Origin: Bacillota bacterium | Lineage (GTDB): Bacteria > Bacillota > Bacilli > Paenibacillales > Paenibacillaceae | Direction of reading: 5' to 3' | Assembly: GCA_023386495.1 (NCBI GenBank) | Contig: JAEWJS010000152.1 | Coordinates: forward strand, 124,001-188,000 | DNA: 64,000 nucleotides | Shown: piece after piece, positions 51,733-60,235 of the stretch | Layout: each line of letters starts with the position of its first letter | Numbering within the stretch: position 1 is the stretch's first letter | Position numbers and translations under genes: made by a program | The notes under the pieces: model-generated | What the model saw: only the letters and a program-made list of their open reading frames with translations | What the model was told of the DNA's origin: nothing | The model's database searches: none

Positions 51733-53061
51733 ATGGCCAGACAGAGATGGGGGCTAAGCGCAGCGTTGGCGTTCATGCTCGTCCTATCGGCAGCATGCTC
51801 CATCGGCTCGAACGGCATCGACGCCAATACGAACGCGCATTCAGCTGCCGGCGACAAGACTCTCCGCCCTGTTGAGCTGCGTATGGCCTGGTGGGGTTCG
51901 CAGGAGCGCCATGACAAGACGATCAAGGTCATCGAGCTCTTCGAGGACAAGTATCCGCATATCAGAATTACGGGGGAATACTCCGGGTTTGACGGGTATT
52001 TCGACAAGCTGAACACGCAGATCGCGGCTTCGAATGCCCCGGACTTAATTCAGATGGGCGGCAATATTCGCGAGTATGTGGATCGAGGCGCGCTGCAGCC
52101 GCTTGACCCTTATGCAGGCCGGATCATCAAGGTGGAAGACCTTGCGGCGAGTCTCATCAAGGAAGCGACGTTCGGTGGCAAGTTCTACGGCGTGTCGCTT
52201 GGCGTCACTGCGACCGGCCTGCTGTACAACGCCGACTTATTCCGTAAGGCGGGGATTGCCGTGCCGCCTAGCAATTGGTCCTATGACGACTTCAAGTCGG
52301 TGATGCTGCAGGTCCCGGAGAAGCTGGGGGCAGGCTACTACGGCTCGTATGATCTGTCCGGCAGCAAGAATGCCCTCGGGGATTACCTGATCAGCAACGG
52401 CAAGACGATCTATAAGAACGGCCGGATCAGCTTCGACGAAGCGGACATCACGGGCTGGTTCCGCTATTGGGATGATCTTCGCAAGGCCGGCGCGATCGTG
52501 CCGCCGGAGGCGCAGGTTGCCAATTCGCCGGATGCCGCGGACAAGTCGCTCTTAGTCAAGGGCGAGGTCGCGATCCAGAGCATTTCGGCATCGCAGATAT
52601 TCGGCTACCAGCAAGTGACGGAGGACACGCTGGGACTCCTGCCGAGCCCGGTAGGTTCGACGGGGACGAACGGCATGAGCCCCCCGATGGCGGGACAATT
52701 CCTTACGGTCTACGCGAAGACCGCCCATCCGGAGGAGGCGGCCATGTTCGTCGACTTCATGGTCAATGATCCGGAGGCAGCCGCCATTCTCGGCAATACC
52801 CGCGGCGTGCCGTCGTCGGGCAAGATTCGGGACGCATTGGCGCTGCAATCCACGCCGGTGGACAAGGAACTGTACGACTATGTCTCGCTGGTAAGCGACC
52901 TTGCTAGCTTCTACGAGTATGAGATCATCCCGTTCGATAATGAATTCATTGAATTGCTGAAGGTCACCAGCGAGAATATCGCGTTCGGGCAGCTGTCGAT
53001 CGAGGCAGCGGTCGAGCAGTTCATGCTGGAGCTGGACAAGATTGTGGAGAGAGTCCAATAA
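51733..53061 (+). CDS. Sugar-binding lipoprotein of a sensing locus
   Basis: This 442-residue solute-binding lipoprotein has a signal peptide ending in a lipobox SAAC (lipidated cysteine at 22), then a family-1 sugar-binding fold (LRMAWWGSQERHDKTIKVIELFEDKYP, and IQMGGNIREYVDRGALQPLD). GAGGAGGG precedes ATG 51733. No permease gene is nearby; instead a sensor kinase starts 16 bases after the stop. It may therefore present a sugar to the kinase as well as, or instead of, feeding an importer encoded elsewhere. The ligand is unknown; the GH43 downstream hints at an arabinose- or xylose-containing glycan. Confidence 0.92.
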   Translation: MARQRWGLSAALAFMLVLSAACSIGSNGIDANTNAHSAAGDKTLRPVELRMAWWGSQERHDKTIKVIELFEDKYPHIRITGEYSGFDGYFDKLNTQIAASNAPDLIQMGGNIREYVDRGALQPLDPYAGRIIKVEDLAASLIKEATFGGKFYGVSLGVTATGLLYNADLFRKAGIAVPPSNWSYDDFKSVMLQVPEKLGAGYYGSYDLSGSKNALGDYLISNGKTIYKNGRISFDEADITGWFRYWDDLRKAGAIVPPEAQVANSPDAADKSLLVKGEVAIQSISASQIFGYQQVTEDTLGLLPSPVGSTGTNGMSPPMAGQFLTVYAKTAHPEEAAMFVDFMVNDPEAAAILGNTRGVPSSGKIRDALALQSTPVDKELYDYVSLVSDLASFYEYEIIPFDNEFIELLKVTSENIAFGQLSIEAAVEQFMLELDKIVERVQ

Positions 53062-53076
53062 CAGAGGCGGTGTCTG

Positions 53077-54789
53077 ATGCAGAGGTTGTTCCGGTACCCC
53101 ATGAAACTGTTCACGCTGCTGACGGTGTGCATCTTGGGCTTCCATGTGTTCTTCCTGCTCTTGTCCGGGGCGATGATCTACTTCACGTACTCGGAGATGG
53201 CGTACCGGGAGATTCGGAAGACGAAGATCGAGCTGCTCGAGCAGAATTCGCAGAAGCTGTCCAGCTATGTATCGAGCATTCAGGATACGGCGCTGTTCCT
53301 GGTGACGGGCGAATTGACCAGGGATTGGCTGTCTGCCCCGCCGACGGGCTTCTACGACTATTATTCGAAGAGCGAGGACATCTACGATGAATTCCAGAAG
53401 CTGCTATCCGTGAAGAGCGGCGTGCATTCCATCGAGCTCTACTCGGACTGGAGCCGCGGCTACCCGGCGATTCAAGATCGCTTCCTCTATACGCTGGCGG
53501 ATGCCGAAGCGGAGGGATGGCTCGCGCGGATGGAGCATGCAGACGGATTCTGGCTGCCTGCGCATCCCTATGAAGGGCTTGCTGGCGCCAATGTCGTCAG
53601 CTATGTGCATCGGATGATTAATCAGCGCGGCCATACGGTCGGCTTTGTCAAAATCAACGTCAAGGAGCGGCAGTTATTCGATATGCTGTCAGGCGGATCG
53701 GCGGAGAGCGGGACGGACGCAGGGGCCAACTACTACACGATCAAGGACTCCGGCGGCAGCGAGATCGCTTCGACGGCACCGGAGTCGGACAGCGGCTACA
53801 GCGCCATCTATACGGACTCGAATTCGGAATACTGGCAGCTGGTCCAGCTTATCCCCAAGGATGCCTTCCACGAGAACAGGCGCGAGACGCTGCTGCTGAC
53901 GCTCGGTCTCGTAGGCGCACTGATCGTCATCTCGATTCCGCTTGCGCTCTGGATCTCGCGGAAGCTGACCCGGCCGATCCGCAGCATCGTAGAGGGCATG
54001 CATGAGGTCGAGAAGGGGAATTTCGACGTGCGGCTGGACCAAGTGAGTGTGCAGGAGTACCTGTACCTCACGACCCATTTTAACCGCATGGTTCATCGGC
54101 TGAAGGAGCTGGTCTGGCGGCTGGATCGCGAGCATCGCGACCGTAGGGAGGCAGAGATGCATCTCTTGCAGGCGCAGATCAAGCCGCATTTCCTATACAA
54201 CACGCTGGATCTCATCCATTGGCGGGCACTGGACTACCAAGCGCATGACATCAGCCAGATGGTGCATCAGCTGTCCAAGCTGTTCCGTATCGGCCTCAGC
54301 AACAACAAGTGGTACGTGGCGGTTCGAGACGAGCTAGCGCATGCCCGGTGTTATATCGCGATTCAGCAGTATCGGCATCCGTTCACGGTCACCTATGAGG
54401 AGGATATCGATCCAGGCGCACAGAGCGCTCTCATACCGAAAATCATGCTCCAGCCGTTCCTCGAGAATGCCTTCATCCATGGGTTTCGCAATCGTCCGGA
54501 GCAGGGCGTCATACGCGTGAGCATGGAGCGAAAACAGGAGAACGGGATGGATCAGCTGTGGATCGTCGTGACCGATAACGGGAGCGGCTTGCCGGAGCAT
54601 TACGACCTGAAGAGCAGCAAGGGCATCGGAATCGGCAATGTCATCGATCGGATTCAGCTCTATTGCGGCGTGCAGTACGGCGTGTCCATGAGCAGAGGGG
54701 AAGCAGGCGGGACGGTCGTTACGATCCGGCTGCCCTATATTCAGAACGAGGAAGAGATTGACCAACTGACAAGGAGCCTGTCTTCATGA
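53077..54789 (+). CDS. YesM-like sensor histidine kinase
   Basis: This 570-residue membrane kinase has membrane segments at about 12-35 and 275-295 around an extracellular Cache-like region, then HAMP (SRKLTRPIRSIVEGMHEVEKG), a His_kinase domain with H371 in IKPHFLYNTLDLIHW, and an ATPase domain (LQPFLENAFIHG, SSKGIGIGNV). The ATG follows GAGGCGG. It overlaps the regulator gene by four bases (ATGA). With the lipoprotein before it and the AraC-type regulator after it, it probably forms a sugar-sensing unit that drives the two downstream glycosidases. Confidence 0.94.
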   Translation: MQRLFRYPMKLFTLLTVCILGFHVFFLLLSGAMIYFTYSEMAYREIRKTKIELLEQNSQKLSSYVSSIQDTALFLVTGELTRDWLSAPPTGFYDYYSKSEDIYDEFQKLLSVKSGVHSIELYSDWSRGYPAIQDRFLYTLADAEAEGWLARMEHADGFWLPAHPYEGLAGANVVSYVHRMINQRGHTVGFVKINVKERQLFDMLSGGSAESGTDAGANYYTIKDSGGSEIASTAPESDSGYSAIYTDSNSEYWQLVQLIPKDAFHENRRETLLLTLGLVGALIVISIPLALWISRKLTRPIRSIVEGMHEVEKGNFDVRLDQVSVQEYLYLTTHFNRMVHRLKELVWRLDREHRDRREAEMHLLQAQIKPHFLYNTLDLIHWRALDYQAHDISQMVHQLSKLFRIGLSNNKWYVAVRDELAHARCYIAIQQYRHPFTVTYEEDIDPGAQSALIPKIMLQPFLENAFIHGFRNRPEQGVIRVSMERKQENGMDQLWIVVTDNGSGLPEHYDLKSSKGIGIGNVIDRIQLYCGVQYGVSMSRGEAGGTVVTIRLPYIQNEEEIDQLTRSLSS

Positions 54790-56408
54790 ATACGATTCTA
54801 TTGGCGGATGACGATCAATACGTGCTGGACGGACTGCTGAAGCATATTCCATGGGCAGAGATGGGCGTCCGCATCGTCGGTACGGCGGGCGACGGAGCGG
54901 AAGCATGGCGGATGTTCCAAGAATTGAAGCCGGATATCGTCTTCACGGATGTATACATGCCGGAGATGGACGGCTTCCAGCTTACTGCTTGCATCCATGA
55001 GGTGAACCCGGACTTTCCCGTTGTCATTCTTAGCGGCTATGATGACTTCGCGAACGCGAGGAAGGCGGTCAAGTCGGGCATCCAGCACTTCCTGCTGAAG
55101 CCGCCGAGCCTCGCCGAGATTGAGTTCGTCGTCCGCGAGGTCGTGCAGCAGTTGAACGAGTCGAATGAGCGCGACGCGCTGCTGGCCAGTTATGCCGAGC
55201 AGCAGGAGGTGCTGCAGCGCTCGATGCGAGAAGCGTTCTTCCGCGACTTGCTCGTAACGCGCTACAGGTCCGAGGAATTGCCGCAGCAGCGGATTGCCTT
55301 CCTGGGCCTGCCCGAGGCACCGGATATCCAAGTGCTCTGCTTGAGCCTGGTCCGTTCGGATATATGGAACAAGACGCGCGAACGCGATTGGCAGCTGCTG
55401 CGCTTCGGGACAGGCAACATTATCCGCGAGGTGTTGAACAAGCGGCTCGAGGGCAGCCCGGCGCTGCGTGCGGAGCTGTTGGATTATACGGATAAGGAGT
55501 TCATTGTCGTCTTCCTCGGCGAGGAAGCGGGCATGCTGTGTCCGTCGTTCATCCTGGAGCTGTCGACAGAGCTGATCGAGCAGGTGCTGCAGTATATGCG
55601 TATCTCGATTATGGGCGGGCTCGGCAGCAAGCATGCAGGCTACCATCGCGTGTTGGACTCCTTCCTCGAAGCTCAGCATGCCGTCGAGATAGCGGAGATG
55701 GGCGAGCTTAACCGCATCTATCTCTACGAGGAGAGAGCGGTGGCGGAGCCCGGTCAGCAGCCCGCATTGCCGCTCGATACGATTCGCAAGCTGCATGACG
55801 CGATCTTCCAGAAGCAGCTGCAGCAAGCGCAAGAGTATTGGCAGCTGCTGCGCGCCGACAACGCGGAAGGCGCTTACTCGCTGCCTGTGCTGAAGGGCGT
55901 GTATGCCGGCTTGATCAGCGCGCTCTGGACCATGGCATCGACTGCGGCGCATAGCGTAAGCGACGGGGCAGGCCTCGAAGAACGGATGCGGGCGCTGCAG
56001 CGGTGCGGCTCGACAGGGCAGCTGATCGAATGGATGGATGAGCAGATCGCGCGGCTGACCGGCCAGATCAAGGAGGAGCTGCTGGGGAAGAAGAGCCATG
56101 CGATCGTGGATCGGGTGATTAAGGAGTACATCGAGAAGTGCTACGACAAGAACATTACGCTCGAAGAGATCGCGGCGCAGCTGCACGTCAACCGCAATTA
56201 TCTCAGCCAGCTGTTCAAGAAAATTACGGGCGAGCCGTTCGTCACTTACATCAACAAGTACCGGATTCATAAGGCGAAGGAGCTGATGATGTCCGGCAAC
56301 TACATGGTGTACGAAGTCAGCGAGCTTGTCGGCTTCCAGAACTCGACGTATTTCAGCCAAGTATTCAAATCGATAACAGGCTACAGTCCCTCGGAGCACA
56401 ACCGTTGA
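54786..56408 (+). CDS. AraC-type (YesN-like) response regulator
   Basis: This 540-residue regulator has a receiver domain with D55 (IVFTDVYMPEMDG) and lysine in FLLKPP, a ~300-residue middle part, and a C-terminal AraC domain (ITLEEIAAQLHVNRNYLSQL and SELVGFQNSTYFSQVFKSIT). It is translationally coupled to the kinase. The nearest likely targets are the two glycosidase genes that follow and its own operon. The promoters of this locus do not carry the ATCAC-N12 motif found in the xanthan-like region. Confidence 0.95.
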   Translation: MNTILLADDDQYVLDGLLKHIPWAEMGVRIVGTAGDGAEAWRMFQELKPDIVFTDVYMPEMDGFQLTACIHEVNPDFPVVILSGYDDFANARKAVKSGIQHFLLKPPSLAEIEFVVREVVQQLNESNERDALLASYAEQQEVLQRSMREAFFRDLLVTRYRSEELPQQRIAFLGLPEAPDIQVLCLSLVRSDIWNKTRERDWQLLRFGTGNIIREVLNKRLEGSPALRAELLDYTDKEFIVVFLGEEAGMLCPSFILELSTELIEQVLQYMRISIMGGLGSKHAGYHRVLDSFLEAQHAVEIAEMGELNRIYLYEERAVAEPGQQPALPLDTIRKLHDAIFQKQLQQAQEYWQLLRADNAEGAYSLPVLKGVYAGLISALWTMASTAAHSVSDGAGLEERMRALQRCGSTGQLIEWMDEQIARLTGQIKEELLGKKSHAIVDRVIKEYIEKCYDKNITLEEIAAQLHVNRNYLSQLFKKITGEPFVTYINKYRIHKAKELMMSGNYMVYEVSELVGFQNSTYFSQVFKSITGYSPSEHNR

Positions 56409-56450
56409 CGGGGATCTGCCGGATTTATTCGGAAGGGGTGGCAGACAGGT

Positions 56451-58121
56451 ATGGACCATGTGGAAGCGTTATTGGCAAGGCTCCGCGGAGTGGATGTGAA
56501 GGACCGCGCCGGCACATCAGGCAAGGCCAGCGATCAGGCGGTGCTGGACGAGTTCATCGACTCGGGCGTGAAATTCGCCGCGACGCCGGGATCGCCGCTC
56601 GAGGATGCGTATTACTCGGCGGTGAGTAAGCTGATGGCTTGCGTTGTGCGTTTCGGCGATGGCGATGGTGAGGGGCCGTTGGTGCTCCAAGAAGGCGGCG
56701 TCTATCTGGGCTGCTGGCTGGAGAGCACGGGGACGATCAACAGCGAGCTGCTGTCGCGATTCATCCCGTCTGTCGCGCAGGCGACGTTCCGGCAGTTCGC
56801 GGACAGCCAGCGCGAGGACGGGCTCATGCCGTACAAAATCGCCGCGCAAGGTCCGGTATTCCGCCAGATTCAGCTCGTTACGCCTCTCGCGCGCAGCGTC
56901 TGGCATCATTACCTGCTGCATGGAAGGGACCGCGAATTTTTGCACACGATGTACCATGCGTTAAGCGGCTATGATTCGTGGCTGATGCGTTATCGGAATA
57001 CGCGCGGCACGGGCTGCATAGAGGCGTTCTGCGCGTTCGACACCGGGCATGACCTATCCCCGCGATTCTGGCATGTGCCCGATACGCCGCATGAGGGCGA
57101 CCCTTCGCGCTATGATCCGGACTCGCCGCTTCTCCCGTTCGCGGCGCCTGATCTGACGGCGAATGTCTACTGCACGCGCAAGTATCTCGGCAGGATGGCG
57201 CGCGAGCTGGGGGAGTCGGGGGAGGAATGGGATGCCGGCGCGGAACGGATTTTGCACAGCTTGTTCGAGGTATGCTTCGATGAGGAGGACGGGTTCTTCT
57301 ACGATCGCGACAGGCATGACCGGTTCGTGCGGGTGCAGTCGGACGTGCTGCTGCGGGTACTTGCCTGCGAGGTAGGAGACCGCGATTTCTTCGATGCGGC
57401 GCTGCGGCGTTACCTGCTGAATATGCGGAAGTTCTATGCGAAGTATCCGTTCACCTCGATTGCCATGGACGATCCGCGCTTCGATCCGTCCTCGAGCTAT
57501 AACACGTGGGCAGGCGCGGTCAATTTTCTCAGCTTGATCCGTACGCCGCATGCATTCGAGCATCATGGACGTTACGTCGAGCTGACCGGAGTCATGCAGC
57601 CGATCGTGTCGGCGATGTCGCGGATGAAGCGGTTCGGTCAATGCCTTAGCCCATGGACGGGCGAAGAGGGGTACACCGAGCTGTATTCGCCCGCCATTCT
57701 CTGCATGCTCGACTTCGTGGAGCGGATGTGCGGCATTCTGCCCACGGCGCAGGGCGAGCTCTGGTTCACGGGCTTGCTTCCCTACCCGATGGATCACGGC
57801 ACGAAGCTGGCCGACTCCACTGCCTACAGCCGGACGGTTGACGGCCATGTCTATGAGCTGTTGAATACAGCCGGGGAGTCGCATGTCTATCGGGACGGCG
57901 AGCTTGCCTATTCGTTCCCGCCCGGAGTTCGGCTCGTGACCGATCGAATCGGCACGCTGCAAGCCGTCGTCGGCATGACGGTACGGCGGGTGGAAGGCGC
58001 GATCCGCTGCGGCGATGCTTGTCATGCGTTCGCGATCGAGGGCAATGAAGTGCTTCGCTTCGAGGGCGGGGAGCTGCGGTCCGTGTCGAAGCCGGGCGTC
58101 GTGCTGCCGACCTATGAGTAG
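56451..58121 (+). CDS. (alpha/alpha)6-barrel glycosidase, trehalase/MGH-like
   Basis: This 556-residue cytoplasmic protein has the look of (alpha/alpha)6-barrel enzymes related to trehalase, GH63 and mannosylglycerate hydrolase: QREDGLMPYKI, GYDSWLMRYRN, CIEAFCAFDTGHDLSPRFW, LTANVYCTRKYLGRMARELGE and SSSYNTWAGAVNFLSLIR. The C-terminal ~70 residues are beta-rich. The exact GH family is not certain; GH63-like and unclassified groups are possible. ATG 56451 has GGTGGCAG upstream. It sits between the regulator and a GH43 gene, with which it probably degrades an imported arabinose- or xylose-type oligosaccharide. Confidence 0.75.
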   Translation: MDHVEALLARLRGVDVKDRAGTSGKASDQAVLDEFIDSGVKFAATPGSPLEDAYYSAVSKLMACVVRFGDGDGEGPLVLQEGGVYLGCWLESTGTINSELLSRFIPSVAQATFRQFADSQREDGLMPYKIAAQGPVFRQIQLVTPLARSVWHHYLLHGRDREFLHTMYHALSGYDSWLMRYRNTRGTGCIEAFCAFDTGHDLSPRFWHVPDTPHEGDPSRYDPDSPLLPFAAPDLTANVYCTRKYLGRMARELGESGEEWDAGAERILHSLFEVCFDEEDGFFYDRDRHDRFVRVQSDVLLRVLACEVGDRDFFDAALRRYLLNMRKFYAKYPFTSIAMDDPRFDPSSSYNTWAGAVNFLSLIRTPHAFEHHGRYVELTGVMQPIVSAMSRMKRFGQCLSPWTGEEGYTELYSPAILCMLDFVERMCGILPTAQGELWFTGLLPYPMDHGTKLADSTAYSRTVDGHVYELLNTAGESHVYRDGELAYSFPPGVRLVTDRIGTLQAVVGMTVRRVEGAIRCGDACHAFAIEGNEVLRFEGGELRSVSKPGVVLPTYE

Positions 58122-58152
58122 ATACAGCCGACTTGATGGAGGAGTGGAAGCG

Positions 58153-59040
58153 ATGCTGACGAAGGATCAGATTCAGATGCGGGACCCCTACGTGCTTCGG
58201 CATGATGCGGAACGCTGCTATTATCTGTACGGTTCGACGGACAAGAATATTTGGAGCGGCAAGGCAACGGGCTTCGACGTGTACAGGAGCACGGATCTAG
58301 AGGCATGGGAAGGACCTTTCCCGGCGTTCCGCCCGGACGAGGGCTTCTGGGCGGATACGAATTATTGGGCGCCCGAAGTGCATGCCTATCAGGGGAAGTA
58401 CTACATGTTCGCAACGTTTAAAGCGGAGGGCGTGCGCAGGGGGACGCAAATTCTGATTGCCGAGCACCCGCTGGGCCCGTTCAAGCCGCATAGCGATGGG
58501 CCGGTAACGCCGAGCGAATGGGAATGCTTGGACGGTACGCTGTATGTGGATGATGATGGCGACCCGTGGATGATTTTTTGCCATGAGTGGGTGCAGATCA
58601 AGGTCGGTACCGTATGCGCGCTGCGACTGACAGCTGACCTGCGGGAGCCGGTTGGCCAGCCGGTAGAGCTGTTCACGGCAGACGATGCGGCCTGGGTGGA
58701 GCCGGTCAAGGACGGCGCGGCTTACGTCACGGATGGGCCATTCGCTTACCGCAGCGGAGACGGAGGACTGCTGCTGCTCTGGTCGAGCTTCAAGGGCGGC
58801 AAGTATGCGCAAGCGATCGCGAGGTCCGTGTCCGGCAAGGTTGCCGGGCCTTGGGTGCATGAAGCGGAGCCGCTGTTCGCGCATGACGGCGGTCACGGCA
58901 TGATCTTCAAGACGTTCGAGGACCGGATCATGCTGGCGCTCCACTCGCCGAATCAGACGCCGAACGAAAGGCCGATCTTCTTCGAGTTGGAAGAAGAAGC
59001 CGGCCGGCTTCGGATGAACCTCGGATCCATGGGCCGCTAG
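58153..59040 (+). CDS. GH43 family glycosidase
   Basis: This 295-residue cytoplasmic five-bladed beta-propeller enzyme has the GH43 base D11 in MRDPYV, then WAPEVHAYQGKYYMF, the acid region in SEWECLDGTLYVDDDG, and DGGHGMIFKTFEDRIMLALH near the end, as in arabinofuranosidase and xylosidase members. No signal peptide is seen. ATG 58153 follows GGAGGAG at 8 bases; the frame upstream overlaps the previous gene and is ignored. It closes the second sugar locus and probably removes arabinose or xylose residues inside the cell. Confidence 0.9.
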   Translation: MLTKDQIQMRDPYVLRHDAERCYYLYGSTDKNIWSGKATGFDVYRSTDLEAWEGPFPAFRPDEGFWADTNYWAPEVHAYQGKYYMFATFKAEGVRRGTQILIAEHPLGPFKPHSDGPVTPSEWECLDGTLYVDDDGDPWMIFCHEWVQIKVGTVCALRLTADLREPVGQPVELFTADDAAWVEPVKDGAAYVTDGPFAYRSGDGGLLLLWSSFKGGKYAQAIARSVSGKVAGPWVHEAEPLFAHDGGHGMIFKTFEDRIMLALHSPNQTPNERPIFFELEEEAGRLRMNLGSMGR

Positions 59041-59072
59041 GGCCTCTGCCGGATGTAGAATGACGCTAGGCA

Positions 59073-59081
59073 TGCTATAAT
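59073..59081 (+). promoter_or_regulatory. Extended minus-10 promoter of the AT-rich two-gene module
   Basis: TGCTATAAT is a perfect extended minus-10 element; no good minus-35 is seen. The start would be near 59088, giving a short leader to ATG 59116. Confidence 0.55.
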
Positions 59082-59115
59082 TATAGATACATGTCCGGAG
59101 GAGGTGGATCTAATC

Positions 59116-59391
59116 ATGCAGAAGATTACGAAAGAAGCATTGCTTCAAGCCCAAGCCAGGAGTTCCACTATGGCTTTTAGCGATTTGCTGATTAAGAAGC
59201 AGCCTTCTACAAAGCCCCGTGACGAAGAGAAGAGGAGAATGGTGCTGGCAATCGAAGCCAACAACATCTATAAGAAGATTGATCCTTCCAGATTCATTAA
59301 CGTGTCCACGCGTCAACCCTTGGGGGTGAAAGTCGGTGAAAGTATCACAGACCTTATTAGAGCGATTCCAGAGTTGCAAGAGGCTGACTGA
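59116..59391 (+). CDS. Small basic protein of an AT-rich two-gene module (antitoxin-like)
   Basis: This 91-residue mostly helical, charged protein is not recognised. ATG 59116 follows GAGGTGG at about 8 bases (GTG 59104 is an alternative). The gene is lower in GC than its neighbours. Its 3' end overlaps the start of the nucleotidyltransferase gene by 56 bases, so both are made together. Small gene first, overlapping second gene and foreign base composition are the usual features of toxin-antitoxin pairs; the antitoxin role is inference. Confidence 0.7.
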   Translation: MQKITKEALLQAQARSSTMAFSDLLIKKQPSTKPRDEEKRRMVLAIEANNIYKKIDPSRFINVSTRQPLGVKVGESITDLIRAIPELQEAD

Positions 59392-59983
59392 CAAATTCGA
59401 AAAAAGGCTCGCAATTGCGAGTATCATCACAGAGGCCTTCAGGGAAAACGGCTTGCCCGCGCCTATTATGGTCGGCGGCGCAGCTGTGGCCACCTACACT
59501 GGCGGAGAATATGGCACACATGACACAGACTTCATTGCAGACCTTGAGGGGCAAGAATATGAGGTCGTTAAGCAACTCGGATACATAAAGATCAATAAAA
59601 ACTGCTTTAATAACGAGTTGGATTCGCTAATTGAATTTCCTACCGGGCCTCTTGCTGGAAACAGAGATCGCGTGTACGAGTACATCGTTGACACAACTGG
59701 ATATCCTATTTATCTAATCAGCATAGAGGATCTTATCCTGGATCGTATCGATGCATTCGACGCAACGAATGACCATAACAGTCGTGAATGGGCGCTTCGC
59801 ATGATGGTTGTTATGTATGCGCATATGGAATGGTCATATCTGCATAGCGAGTCGCATCGCAGAAAGACATTTCCTATAACCGAGAAGATACAGAAGGAAG
59901 CGAAGCGACTCATCAGGCATTACAATCATATCGTACAGGAGCAGGCCGTCACTTCAGACATGAAGCAGATGAAGCTGCACTAA
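59336..59983 (+). CDS. Nucleotidyltransferase-fold protein (DUF6036-like, possible toxin or defence factor)
   Basis: This 215-residue protein has a nucleotidyltransferase signature: MVGGAAVATYTGGEYGTHDTDF, i.e. G-G-x-A...T-x-D-x-D, then a helical C-terminal half (ISIEDLILDRIDAFDATNDHNSREW, typical of DUF6036/AbiEii-like proteins). GTG 59336 follows GGGGGTG at 7 bases. Codon use is AT-rich (stretches near 59581 are about one third GC) unlike the ~60% GC around it, which suggests recent transfer. Related proteins act as toxins that add nucleotides to tRNA or protein. No other defence gene is nearby. Confidence 0.8.
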   Translation: MKVSQTLLERFQSCKRLTDKFEKRLAIASIITEAFRENGLPAPIMVGGAAVATYTGGEYGTHDTDFIADLEGQEYEVVKQLGYIKINKNCFNNELDSLIEFPTGPLAGNRDRVYEYIVDTTGYPIYLISIEDLILDRIDAFDATNDHNSREWALRMMVVMYAHMEWSYLHSESHRRKTFPITEKIQKEAKRLIRHYNHIVQEQAVTSDMKQMKLH

Positions 59984-59990
59984 CTATAGG

Positions 59991-60014
59991 AAGGAGCCCA
60001 TTTGGGCTCCTTTA
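59991..60014 (+). terminator. Rho-independent terminator of the two-gene module
   Basis: AAGGAGCCCA pairs with TGGGCTCCTT around TT and is followed by TTAC...TTTTG. Confidence 0.8.
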
Positions 60015-60235
60015 CTCGTTTTGCGATCATATCGCAGCTAGCAGCTTTACGCGCTATACCGAATCTAGCAACCTATTCGCGGCTTGCCCGTATTTCTACT
60101 ATTGCCCATGTATGGCGAATTAATGTCGGCGATCACGGCAGGGGGAATTATGTATCCCAGTGAACGATCTGCCGGCGCAAGACGTCATACAACTATTGAA
60201 CCAACGAATCCATGCTGAAGGAGTGCATTGCAATC

